From: an uncultured Lachnospiraceae bacterium
Lineage (GTDB): Bacteria; Bacillota; Clostridia; Lachnospirales; Lachnospiraceae
NCBI GenBank assembly: GCA_944381635.1
Contig: CALWLY010000001.1
Coordinates: forward strand, 1 to 64,000
Direction of reading: 5' to 3'
Length of the DNA: 64,000 nucleotides
A program made the translations under genes and the position numbers. How positions within the stretch are numbered: the first letter of the stretch is position 1; each line of letters starts with the position of its first letter. Below the pieces are notes generated by a model. It was not told the origin of the DNA, searched no databases, and worked only from the letters and a program-made list of their open reading frames with translations. Below, one piece after another: positions 44,387 to 51,996 of this stretch.

Positions 44387-44460
44387 ATCGCACTGCGGCG
44401 GTAAGGAAAATGTCGCGAAGCGACCCGCCGCAGGCGGGGAATCCTGCCGGGCAGGATTCC
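44345..44460. repeat. Element A, copy 2
   Basis: The left hairpin is TATAAAACGGGAT/ATCCCGTTTTATA (44345-44374, perfect). In the core, CTGCGGCGG (44393-44401) is complementary to CCGCCGCAG (44425-44433). The right hairpin is GGAATCCTGCC/GGCAGGATTCC (44438-44460). The core is nearly identical to the copy at 18082-18135 while the hairpins differ in sequence but keep pairing. The left hairpin overlaps the 3' end of the preceding gene. Confidence 0.75.
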
Positions 44461-44505
44461 TTATTCAAAACGGAATCTGCGTCCCGTTTTATAAAACAGC
44501 GATAA
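44410..44505 (+). CDS. Small ORF inside element A copy 2
   Basis: This 31-codon ORF starts at the conserved ATG after TAAGGAAA. It begins MSRSDPPQAGNPAGQ and ends SASRFIKQR, running through both the right hairpin and the left hairpin of the next copy. Its N-terminus matches the ORF of copy 1 (MSQGGPPQA). Its C-terminal SASRFIKQR equals the C-terminus of the preceding membrane protein, because both are encoded by the same hairpin sequence. Translation is unproven. Confidence 0.28.
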   Translation: MSRSDPPQAGNPAGQDSLFKTESASRFIKQR

Positions 44506-44533
44506 ATCGCACTGTAGCGGAGAGGAAAAAATG
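44463..44533. repeat. Element A, copy 3 (partial), merging into the pglF start
   Basis: This is a direct repeat of 44345-44412: AAAACGGAATCTGCGTCCCGTTTT hairpin region, ATAAAACAGCGATAAATCGC, then ACTGTAGCGGAGAGGAAAAA and ATG. The aligned Shine-Dalgarno and ATG of the element coincide with the ribosome binding site and start codon of the gene at 44531. After the ATG the similarity ends. Confidence 0.7.
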
Positions 44534-46426
44534 AAAGAAAAAGATAAGAAACCGTTTAACTATCAGCTGTTCTATCGCAGAACCAGCCTGATCATCTATG
44601 ATATCATCAGTGTCGCTGCGGCCAGCTTTCTGGCGATTCTGATTCGTTATGAATTTCATATTGATGAAATACCGGAAGAATTTCTAAGACCGATTCAGCA
44701 TTTCCTTCCGCTTAATATCGTTCTGACGATCGCAATTTTCTATTTCTTCCGCCTTTATCATAGCCTATGGGCTTTTGCGGGGGAAAATGAACTTCAGAAT
44801 CTGGTGATGGCCTGTTTTTTATCCTCTGTGGTTTCGGGAATCGGTCTGAATTTCTTTAAGATCTCTGAAAAAGCAGCTCCGGACAGTTATTATTTCATGT
44901 ACTGCTTTTTGCTGATCACCTTTATTTTTATCAGCCGTTTTTCCTATCGTTTTCTGCGCAGCCGAAAACATCGTGCCCAGAACAAAAAGAACAGCATTTC
45001 CGTCATGATTATCGGAGCCGGTGAGGCAGGCAACGCCATTATCAAGGAAATTGTTACAAGCAATTATTCCACCATGGTGATTCGCTGTATTATCGATGAC
45101 GACAGACAGAAATGGGGACAGTTCATACAGGGAATCAAGGTGGTAGGAGGCCGGGATAAGATCATCGAGTCTGCGGATCTGTATGATATTGATGAGATTT
45201 TCGTGGCAATTCCGTCTGCGCCCAGAAGTGTGATTCGTGAAATCCTGGAAATCTGTCAGGAGACCGGCTGTAAACTTCGTTCCCTTCCGGGTATGTATCA
45301 GCTTGTAAACGGCGAAGTGAATGTAAGCAAGCTGCGGGATGTGGAAGTGGAAGACCTGCTTGGAAGGGATCCTATCCGGGTAGATCTGGATTCCATTCTC
45401 GGCTATGTGCAGAACAAAGTGGTGCTTGTCACCGGAGGCGGTGGTTCTATCGGCAGTGAGCTTTGCAGGCAGATTGCCACTCACAAACCGAAAGAATTGA
45501 TTATTCTCGATATTTATGAAAACAATGCGTATGATATTCAGCAGGAGCTTTTACTCAAACATCCGGATCTGAAGCTGACGGTCCTGATCGCTTCCGTGCG
45601 GAATACAAACCGCATGAACTGGATTTTTGAACATTATAAGCCCAATATTGTATATCATGCAGCTGCCCATAAACATGTGCCTCTTATGGAGGCCAGCCCC
45701 AATGAGGCGGTGAAAAACAATGTGTTCGGCACCTGGAAAACAGCCCAGGCAGCCGCGATGAACAACGTACAGAAATTTGTCATGATTTCCACGGACAAGG
45801 CGGTAAACCCCACCAATATTATGGGGGCAAGCAAGCGTATCTGTGAGATGATCATCCAGACATTCAATCGTCATTATGACACGGAATTTGTGGCAGTGCG
45901 TTTTGGAAACGTGCTGGGAAGCAACGGCAGCGTCATCCCGCTTTTTAAACGTCAGATCGCAGCCGGAGGACCGGTGACAGTTACCCACCCGGATATCATC
46001 CGCTATTTTATGACGATTCCCGAGGCGGTTTCTCTGGTACTGCAGGCGGGAGCCTATGCAAAAGGCGGTGAAATCTTTATTCTGGATATGGGAGAGCCTG
46101 TGAAAATCCTGGATCTGGCTAAAAACCTGATTCGACTGTCCGGCTACAAAGTGGATGAGGACATTAAGATTGAATTTACAGGCCTGCGCCCCGGAGAGAA
46201 ACTCTACGAAGAGCTTCTCATGAACGAAGAGGGCCTTCAGGATACGGAAAATAAACTGATCCATATCGGAAAACCTATTGAGATCGATGAGCGCAAATTT
46301 TTCAAACAGCTCAAAGAACTGGAAGAGGCATCCAAAAGTGAGTGCCAGGATGTGCGTCCTATGATTCAGGAAATTGTACCTACTTATCACTATAATAATA
46401 ATGATAACAAGGTTTCAAAGTCATAA
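44531..46426 (+). CDS. pglF: Membrane-bound UDP-GlcNAc 4,6-dehydratase (PglF/CapD type)
   Basis: The protein has 631 residues. Four N-terminal transmembrane segments (about 15-140) are followed by a CoA-binding-like Rossmann domain (VMIIGAGEAGNAIIKEI) and the dehydratase domain from about 290. The latter has TGGGGSIGSELCRQI, HAAAHKHVPLMEASPNEAV, catalytic STDKAVNPTNIMGASKR and RFGNVLGSNGSVIP. The retaining dehydratase makes UDP-4-keto-6-deoxy-GlcNAc, the precursor of bacillosamine-type sugars. PglE and PglC homologues follow, split by a VOC gene. Its start codon is provided by element A copy 3. Confidence 0.93.
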   Translation: MKEKDKKPFNYQLFYRRTSLIIYDIISVAAASFLAILIRYEFHIDEIPEEFLRPIQHFLPLNIVLTIAIFYFFRLYHSLWAFAGENELQNLVMACFLSSVVSGIGLNFFKISEKAAPDSYYFMYCFLLITFIFISRFSYRFLRSRKHRAQNKKNSISVMIIGAGEAGNAIIKEIVTSNYSTMVIRCIIDDDRQKWGQFIQGIKVVGGRDKIIESADLYDIDEIFVAIPSAPRSVIREILEICQETGCKLRSLPGMYQLVNGEVNVSKLRDVEVEDLLGRDPIRVDLDSILGYVQNKVVLVTGGGGSIGSELCRQIATHKPKELIILDIYENNAYDIQQELLLKHPDLKLTVLIASVRNTNRMNWIFEHYKPNIVYHAAAHKHVPLMEASPNEAVKNNVFGTWKTAQAAAMNNVQKFVMISTDKAVNPTNIMGASKRICEMIIQTFNRHYDTEFVAVRFGNVLGSNGSVIPLFKRQIAAGGPVTVTHPDIIRYFMTIPEAVSLVLQAGAYAKGGEIFILDMGEPVKILDLAKNLIRLSGYKVDEDIKIEFTGLRPGEKLYEELLMNEEGLQDTENKLIHIGKPIEIDERKFFKQLKELEEASKSECQDVRPMIQEIVPTYHYNNNDNKVSKS

Positions 46427-46451
46427 ATTTCATGCCTGCATGAAAATTTTT
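46425..46451 (+). terminator. Hairpin at the pglF stop codon
   Basis: AAATTTCATG (46425-46434) pairs with CATGAAAATTT (46439-46449, one bulge), followed by TT. It overlaps the stop codon and may act as a partial terminator or mRNA 3'-end stabiliser within the operon. Confidence 0.45.
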
Positions 46452-46500
46452 GACCCAGAGACCTGCCAGATTAAAACTTAAAAGCAGGGAGAAAATGAAA

Positions 46501-46905
46501 ATGAAGGTTCATCACGTGGGATATCTGGTAAAGAAAATAGAAAAAGCCGCGGTGGCTTTTGAAGCCCTGGGATATACAAGAATCAGCCGGCTGACAGCCG
46601 ATGAGGACAGAGGAATCGACATTCTGTTTTTAAAAAAAGACGGTTATGTGATTGAACTGGTAAGTCCCAACCGGACAGATTCTATTGTGTCCGGGCTGAT
46701 AAAAACCTATAAAAATTCACCCTACCATATCTGCTATGCCAGCGACAGGTTTGAAGAGGACCTGGCCGGTCTGGAGGCAGGCGGTTACATTCGTATGGGG
46801 GAACCGGCCCGGGCAGTTGCCATCGAAGGAAAGAGGGTTGTTTTCCTTATGAGCCCGGTTCTTGGCATGATAGAGGTGATTGAAGGGATTCCGGATTGCT
46901 TTTAA
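46501..46905 (+). CDS. VOC-family (glyoxalase/methylmalonyl-CoA epimerase-like) protein
   Basis: This 134-residue vicinal-oxygen-chelate protein contains HHVGYLVKKIEKAAVAFEALG (first beta-alpha-beta module, metal His at residue 4), VIELVSPNR with the metal Glu, PYHICYASD with the second-module His, and GMIEVIEG with the last Glu. It therefore keeps the H/E/H/E metal set and is probably an active metalloenzyme. The closest named fold relatives are methylmalonyl-CoA epimerases. Its place between pglF and pglE suggests action on a sugar or acyl donor, not propionate metabolism. ATGs at 46495 and 46501 are both possible; AGGGAG spacing favours 46501. Confidence 0.75.
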   Translation: MKVHHVGYLVKKIEKAAVAFEALGYTRISRLTADEDRGIDILFLKKDGYVIELVSPNRTDSIVSGLIKTYKNSPYHICYASDRFEEDLAGLEAGGYIRMGEPARAVAIEGKRVVFLMSPVLGMIEVIEGIPDCF

Positions 46906-46925
46906 CGGCAGTTTGAAATAAAAAA

Positions 46926-46951
46926 ATACCGCAAAAGAAAGCAGGCGGTAT
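46926..46951. terminator. Small hairpin upstream of pglE
   Basis: ATACCGC (46926-46932) and GCGGTAT (46945-46951) form a 7-bp stem with a 12-base loop, without a T-run. A regulatory or mRNA-processing role is possible. Confidence 0.3.
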
Positions 46952-46982
46952 CTGACTTATCTTGACAGAGGAGGATATATCA

Positions 46983-48113
46983 ATGGAAAAGAAAAGAATT
47001 TTTCTGTCCAGCCCCACCATGCATGGAGAAGAACAGAAGTTTATCAAGGAGGCGTTCGACACAAACTGGGTAGCGCCCCTGGGCCCCAATGTGGATGCTT
47101 TCGAAAAAGAAATGGCTGAGTATACAGGCTGCGGTTATGCGGCAGCGCTCTCGGCGGGGACGGCAGCGATTCATCTTGCCGTAAAGCTGGCAGGAGTTAA
47201 AGAGGGAGACAGAGTGTTCTGCAGCTCTCTCACATTTTCCGCAAGCTGTAATCCGATCTGTTATGAAAAGGCAATTCCGGTCTTCATCGATTCTGAAGAG
47301 GATACCTGGAACATGGATCCGAAGGCACTGGAGAAAGCATTTGAAAAATATCCTGACACCAAGGCGGTAATCTGTGTACATCTGTACGGAACGCCTGCTA
47401 AAATCGATGAAATCCAGGAAATCTGCCACAGACACGGAGCTGTTCTGATTGAGGATGCGGCGGAGTCTTTGGCTTCCACCTTTAAGGGACAGATGACAGG
47501 AACCTTTGGCGATTTCGGCATTTATTCCTTTAACGGAAACAAGATCATCACCACATCAGGCGGCGGTATGCTGGTATCCAAAGATGAGGAAGTGGTGGCA
47601 AAAGCCCGTTTTCTTTCTACCCAGGCAAGAGACGCTGCCAGATGGTATCAGCATTCCCAGATCGGATATAATTATCGTATGTCCAACATTATCGCAGGTG
47701 TGGGAAGAGGACAGCTTTTACACCTGGAAGAGCATAAAGCGAAGAAAAAGGCAATTTACCAGCAGTATAAAGAAGCCTTTGCAGATATTGAGGAAATCAG
47801 CATGAATCCTATGAATCCGGATGGAGATGCCAACAACTGGCTGTCCGGCATGGTTCTGGCAAAAGGATGTAAAGTAACGCCGTATCAGATTATGGATGCG
47901 CTGGCAGAAGAAAATATTGAGTCCAGACCGGTATGGAAGCCCATGCATTTGCAGCCTGTATTCGCGGACTGCGATTTTATCACCCTGAAAGAAGAGGGAA
48001 GTGTGGGGGAAGATATCTTCAATCGCGGTCTCTGTCTGCCAAGTGATATCAAAAACACACCGGAAGACATGGAACTTATTATCACAACGATCCGCAGACT
48101 GTTCGGAAAGTAA
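46983..48113 (+). CDS. pglE: UDP-4-keto-6-deoxy-GlcNAc C4 aminotransferase (PglE type)
   Basis: The protein is a 376-residue DegT-family PLP aminotransferase. IFLSSPTMHGEEQKFIKEAF and NTNWVAPLGPNVDAFE-like (here DTNWVAPLGP) openings are typical of PglE/PseC-like bacillosamine transaminases. The PLP lysine is K187 in SFNGNKIITTSGGG, with Asp in LIEDAAESL. It would aminate the PglF product to UDP-4-amino-4,6-dideoxy-GlcNAc. GAGGAGG about 10 bases upstream supports the ATG at 46983. PglC follows 18 bases after its stop. Confidence 0.9.
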   Translation: MEKKRIFLSSPTMHGEEQKFIKEAFDTNWVAPLGPNVDAFEKEMAEYTGCGYAAALSAGTAAIHLAVKLAGVKEGDRVFCSSLTFSASCNPICYEKAIPVFIDSEEDTWNMDPKALEKAFEKYPDTKAVICVHLYGTPAKIDEIQEICHRHGAVLIEDAAESLASTFKGQMTGTFGDFGIYSFNGNKIITTSGGGMLVSKDEEVVAKARFLSTQARDAARWYQHSQIGYNYRMSNIIAGVGRGQLLHLEEHKAKKKAIYQQYKEAFADIEEISMNPMNPDGDANNWLSGMVLAKGCKVTPYQIMDALAEENIESRPVWKPMHLQPVFADCDFITLKEEGSVGEDIFNRGLCLPSDIKNTPEDMELIITTIRRLFGK

Positions 48114-48131
48114 GAGCAGAGGAAATAAGTT

Positions 48132-48755
48132 ATGTACAAAAAATGGGGAAAAAGATGCCTGGATATTTTAATCTCAGCCTGTGTGCTTATTCTGTTAAGC
48201 CCGGTACTGCTGATTCTTGCCATACTGGTGAGAGTCAAGCTGGGAAGTCCCATACTGTTTAAACAGGAGAGACCGGGCAGAAATGAAGAAATATTTACCA
48301 TGTGCAAATTCCGCACTATGACAGACAAAAGGGACGCAGACGGAAACTTGCTTCCGGATGCCCAGAGGCTTACCCGTTTCGGGAAAATGCTGAGAGCCAC
48401 CAGCCTGGATGAGCTGCCGGAATTCTGGAATATCCTGAAAGGGGATATGAGCTTTATCGGCCCCAGACCTTTGCTGGTGCGTTATCTGCCTTATTATACG
48501 AAAGAGGAGAGAAAGCGCCACAGCGTTCGCCCGGGACTGACCGGGCTTGCCCAGATCAACGGTCGAAATGCGTTAAACTGGGAGGATCGGTTTGCCTATG
48601 ATGTCTACTATGTGGAACACTGCACCTTTAAGCAGGATGTGTCTATTGTATGGCAGACAGTAAAAAAAGTATTGAAAAAATCCGACGTTCTCTCGGGAGC
48701 GGAACAGACAGTACCTGACCTGGATGTATACCGGGCAGGATGGGAACAAAAATAA
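48132..48755 (+). CDS. pglC: Monotopic phosphoglycosyl transferase (PglC type), initiating sugar transferase
   Basis: This 207-residue small phosphoglycosyl transferase consists of one re-entrant hydrophobic helix (CLDILISACVLILLSPVLLI) and a catalytic domain. The latter has GSPILFKQERPGRN, CKFRTM, the Asp-Glu dyad in SLDELPEFWNIL, FIGPRPLL and RPGLTGLAQINGRN. It transfers a sugar-1-phosphate from the UDP-sugar to undecaprenyl phosphate, starting the lipid-linked glycan. The short PglC length, with pglF/pglE upstream, points to a UDP-4-amino or N-acylated bacillosamine-type donor. Its stop lies 20 bases before the next start. Confidence 0.93.
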   Translation: MYKKWGKRCLDILISACVLILLSPVLLILAILVRVKLGSPILFKQERPGRNEEIFTMCKFRTMTDKRDADGNLLPDAQRLTRFGKMLRATSLDELPEFWNILKGDMSFIGPRPLLVRYLPYYTKEERKRHSVRPGLTGLAQINGRNALNWEDRFAYDVYYVEHCTFKQDVSIVWQTVKKVLKKSDVLSGAEQTVPDLDVYRAGWEQK

Positions 48756-48775
48756 AAGAGAAAGGAAGTGGGAAC

Positions 48776-49756
48776 ATGCGGCAGATTCCAGTAATGGAAC
48801 AAAAATTTCCTCCGACACCGATCCAGTATCTGAAAGATTGTGTGCCGGGCAACGAAATTTATATCAAGCGGGATGACCTGCTTCCTTTTAGTTTCGGCGG
48901 AAATAAAGTGCGCAAAGCGAGATTTTTTTATCAGGAGATCAAACGGGAGAATCCGGATGTGATTATGACGTACGGAAGCGGTGCATCCAACCACTGCCGG
49001 ATCATTGCCAATATGGCCTGCGCCATGGGTCTTGAATGCCACATTATTTCTCCGGAAGAAAATTATGAGGAAACAGCCAACAGCCGCATGGTGGAGGCTT
49101 TCGGAGCCACTGTGGAGAAGGCGGAGCTTTCCAGAATTTCGGAAACAATCGAAAACCGCAAAAAAGCTTTTCTAAAACAGGGAAAGAAACCTTATTTCAT
49201 TGTAGGCGGGGGTCATGGAAATCCCGGAACCGCGGCTTACGCAGAGTGCTATGAGGAAATCTGCAGACAGGAAGAGGAGAGCGGACGCTTCGACTACATT
49301 TTTCACACATCGGGAACCGGAGCCACGCAGGCAGGGCTTGTTGCGGGCATGCTTCTTGTAGGCAGACAGGATGGGCAGAAGATTGTGGGAATCAGCAATG
49401 CCAGAACAGAAGAAAGAGGCAGGCAGGTAGTTTTTGACAGCATCAGGGAGTACAGAGAAAGTGAATTTGTCACAGAAAAACAGGCGGCTTTGCTGACCGA
49501 TGAGGCTATTGACAAAAACCTGTATTTTACGGACCGTTACCGGCTGGAAGGCTACGGCGACTACAATCCGGAAGTGGAGAAAACCATAAGGGATATGATG
49601 CTTTCCTTTGGAATTCCCATGGACACCACATATGTGGGAAAAACTTTTTGGGGAATGAAGCAGTATTTAAAAGACAATCAGGTCAGCGGAAAAAGAATTC
49701 TGTTTCTTCATACAGGAGGAACGCCCCTGTTTTTTACAGGCGGTTGTATCTTATAA
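48776..49756 (+). CDS. D-cysteine desulfhydrase / ACC deaminase-like PLP enzyme
   Basis: This 326-residue fold-type II PLP enzyme has IYIKRDDLLPFSFGGNKVRKA, where the PLP lysine is in GGNKVRK. YGSGASNHCRIIANMACAMGL follows, with the nucleophile-assisting region, and the phosphate-binding loop is HTSGTGATQAGLV. It resembles D-cysteine desulfhydrases and ACC deaminases. Such paralogues often occur in polysaccharide loci with uncertain roles. Adjacent to an ATP-grasp enzyme, it might handle an amino acid used for sugar decoration; this is inference. AAAGGAAGTGGG precedes the chosen ATG. Confidence 0.82.
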   Translation: MRQIPVMEQKFPPTPIQYLKDCVPGNEIYIKRDDLLPFSFGGNKVRKARFFYQEIKRENPDVIMTYGSGASNHCRIIANMACAMGLECHIISPEENYEETANSRMVEAFGATVEKAELSRISETIENRKKAFLKQGKKPYFIVGGGHGNPGTAAYAECYEEICRQEEESGRFDYIFHTSGTGATQAGLVAGMLLVGRQDGQKIVGISNARTEERGRQVVFDSIREYRESEFVTEKQAALLTDEAIDKNLYFTDRYRLEGYGDYNPEVEKTIRDMMLSFGIPMDTTYVGKTFWGMKQYLKDNQVSGKRILFLHTGGTPLFFTGGCIL

Positions 49757-49789
49757 CAGGTGCCCTGGCGGGCGGATGGGAGCAAAGAG

Positions 49790-50764
49790 ATGAATCTGTT
49801 GATTTTAAGTGCGGGAACCCGCAATAAAGTAGTGCAGTATTTTAAAAAGGAATTAAACGGGAAGGGAAAAGTTTTCGCCACGGACTGCAGCGAGCTGGCG
49901 CCGGCAATTTACGAGGCCGACGGTTACGACATTGTTCCGCGCATCGATGCGCCGGACTATCTGGATGTGATCCTTTCCATCTGCAAAAAGAGAGAGATCA
50001 CTGGAGTTTTCTCCCTGATTGACCCGGAGCTTTCTCTTCTGGCCGAAAACAAAGAGAAATTTCTCGCAATAGGCACAACGCCCATTATCTCCGACTATGA
50101 GCTTGTGGAGATGAGCTTTGATAAATATCGGATGTATCAGGAGCTGACAAAGCTTGGAATTCCTACCGGACGCTGCTTTATGGATGTGGAAGAATTCCTG
50201 AGAGAAGTGGAAAAGGGAACGATGCACTATCCTGTTTTTGTAAAACCGGTTCGGGGAAGCGCAAGCTTGCACATCAACCAGGTGGAATGTGAAGAAGAAC
50301 TGAGACTTTTGTGCCGCAGAAACAAGGATTTGATGATCCAGGAATTTATGGACGGAACCGAGTACGGGGCGGACGTGTATATCGATATGATCAGCGGGAA
50401 AGTCACATCCATCTTCCTGAAAGAAAAGATCAAGATGCGCGCCGGAGAGACTGACAAATCGGTGTCTGTCAAGGATGAAAAGCTGTTTGCGATGATTCAG
50501 AACTTTGTGGAGACCGTGGGATTTAGGGGAATCATTGACATCGATATTTTTAAAATAAACGGCACCTACTATATTTCCGAAGTAAATCCCAGATTTGGAG
50601 GAGGTTATCCTCATGCCTATGAGTGCGGGGTCAATGTGCCCGCACAGATTATAGAAAATCTTTCCGGAAGGGAAAACACACCGTCTGTGGGAAATTACAG
50701 AGAAGGTGTTTATATGATGAAGTACAACGAAATTATGATTCGCGAAGAAATGGGGATAAAATGA
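49790..50764 (+). CDS. ATP-grasp enzyme (carbamoyl-phosphate-synthase-like)
   Basis: This 324-residue ATP-grasp protein has N-terminal MNLLILSAGTRNKVVQYFKKEL (pre-grasp domain), YPVFVKPVRGSASLHINQV (ATP-binding loop, about 144-162), MIQEFMDGTEYGADVYID and the metal-binding DIDIFKINGTYYISEVNPRFGGGYPH. The last motif is typical of CPSase-like ATP-grasp ligases seen in exopolysaccharide loci. It probably activates a carboxylate for transfer to an amine. The next gene's start overlaps its stop by 4 bases (ATGA). Confidence 0.85.
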   Translation: MNLLILSAGTRNKVVQYFKKELNGKGKVFATDCSELAPAIYEADGYDIVPRIDAPDYLDVILSICKKREITGVFSLIDPELSLLAENKEKFLAIGTTPIISDYELVEMSFDKYRMYQELTKLGIPTGRCFMDVEEFLREVEKGTMHYPVFVKPVRGSASLHINQVECEEELRLLCRRNKDLMIQEFMDGTEYGADVYIDMISGKVTSIFLKEKIKMRAGETDKSVSVKDEKLFAMIQNFVETVGFRGIIDIDIFKINGTYYISEVNPRFGGGYPHAYECGVNVPAQIIENLSGRENTPSVGNYREGVYMMKYNEIMIREEMGIK

Positions 50765-51873
50765 AACCAGTTGTTTTGATTTTGGCCAACAGTGATTCCG
50801 GACTGTACGATTTCAGAAAGGAACTTCTCAAGGCTCTTTTGGAGAAAGACTTTCAGGTAGCGGTTTCGGTGCCGGATACCGGATATGTGGAAAAAATACG
50901 GAGTCTGGGCGTGGAATGTATTCCCACGGTTATGGACAGAAGAGGAATGAATCCGGCGAAGGATTTTAAGCTTCTGACCTTTTATATGAGACAGCTACAG
51001 GAAAAACGTCCTTCCATCGTGCTTACCTACACAATAAAACCCAATATTTACGGCGGCCTTGCCTGCCGACTGAAAAGAGTGCCTTATCTTGTCAATATCA
51101 CCGGCCTTGGCACAGCTTTGGAGCATGGCGGAATGCTGCAGAAATTCCTGGTGCTTTTGTACCGCATGGCGCTGAAAAAAGCCCGCTGTATTTTTTTCCA
51201 GAATACAAGAAACAAAGACTTTATGATGGAAAAGGGGTGCATCAAAAAGAATGCGCCTGTGAAAGTAATCCCCGGTTCCGGCGTCAATTTGTCGGAACAT
51301 GAAGCAAAACCTTTTCCCAAGGAGGAAAAAGTAAGATTTCTGTCCATTATGCGTCTTATGAAAGACAAAGGCATTGAGGAACTTTTGCAGGCGGCAGAAG
51401 AGATTCACAGAGAGTATCCCGAGACAACCTTTGAACTTTTAGGCGCTTACGAGGAAGAGACAAGAAAAATCTACGAGCCTCGCGTCAGGGACTTGCAAAG
51501 TCAGGGGGTTTTACAGTATTATGGATATCGGGATGACGTGCCTGATTTTCTGGAACATGCGCAGGCCGTAATTCACCCCTCCTACCATGAGGGAATGTCA
51601 AATGTGCTTTTGGAGGCAGCAGCCACAGCGCGTCCGGTGCTCGCCAGCAACGTGACCGGCTGTAAGGAAACCTTTGAGGATAATGTGAGCGGCATAGCCT
51701 TTGAGCCGGGAAATGCCCGGGCACTGACGGAGGCCATTCGAAAATTTCTGGCTCTTTCTGTAAAAGAGAGAGAAGAGATGGGAGAAAAGGGCCGCGCCTA
51801 TGTGGAGACACACTTTGACAGAAGGCTTGTGGTGGAAGCTTATCTTGAGGCCATAAAAACGGTTTGCGGGTAA
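50761..51873 (+). CDS. GT4-family glycosyltransferase (PglA-like)
   Basis: The protein is a 370-residue GT-B retaining transferase. N-terminal VVLILANSDSGLYDFRKELL and TYTIKPNIYGGLACR precede GTALEHGG; RFLSIMRLMKDKGIEELL starts the donor domain, and HPSYHEGMSNVLLEAAATARPV holds the E-x7-E motif. It resembles the PglA/WbaZ type that adds the second sugar to an undecaprenyl-pyrophosphate-linked acceptor, consistent with pglC nearby. It overlaps the ATP-grasp gene by 4 bases. It ends the tightly packed part of this operon. Confidence 0.88.
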   Translation: MKPVVLILANSDSGLYDFRKELLKALLEKDFQVAVSVPDTGYVEKIRSLGVECIPTVMDRRGMNPAKDFKLLTFYMRQLQEKRPSIVLTYTIKPNIYGGLACRLKRVPYLVNITGLGTALEHGGMLQKFLVLLYRMALKKARCIFFQNTRNKDFMMEKGCIKKNAPVKVIPGSGVNLSEHEAKPFPKEEKVRFLSIMRLMKDKGIEELLQAAEEIHREYPETTFELLGAYEEETRKIYEPRVRDLQSQGVLQYYGYRDDVPDFLEHAQAVIHPSYHEGMSNVLLEAAATARPVLASNVTGCKETFEDNVSGIAFEPGNARALTEAIRKFLALSVKEREEMGEKGRAYVETHFDRRLVVEAYLEAIKTVCG

Positions 51874-51996
51874 TCTGAGGGATGGGAAAAATCCCATATG
51901 GTCGGGCAGAACGTGACAGGGCTGTCCTGCAAAAAAAAGAAAACAAGATAAAAATGAAGATAAATACGAACGAAGATTCGGGAAATGAGGTTTACT

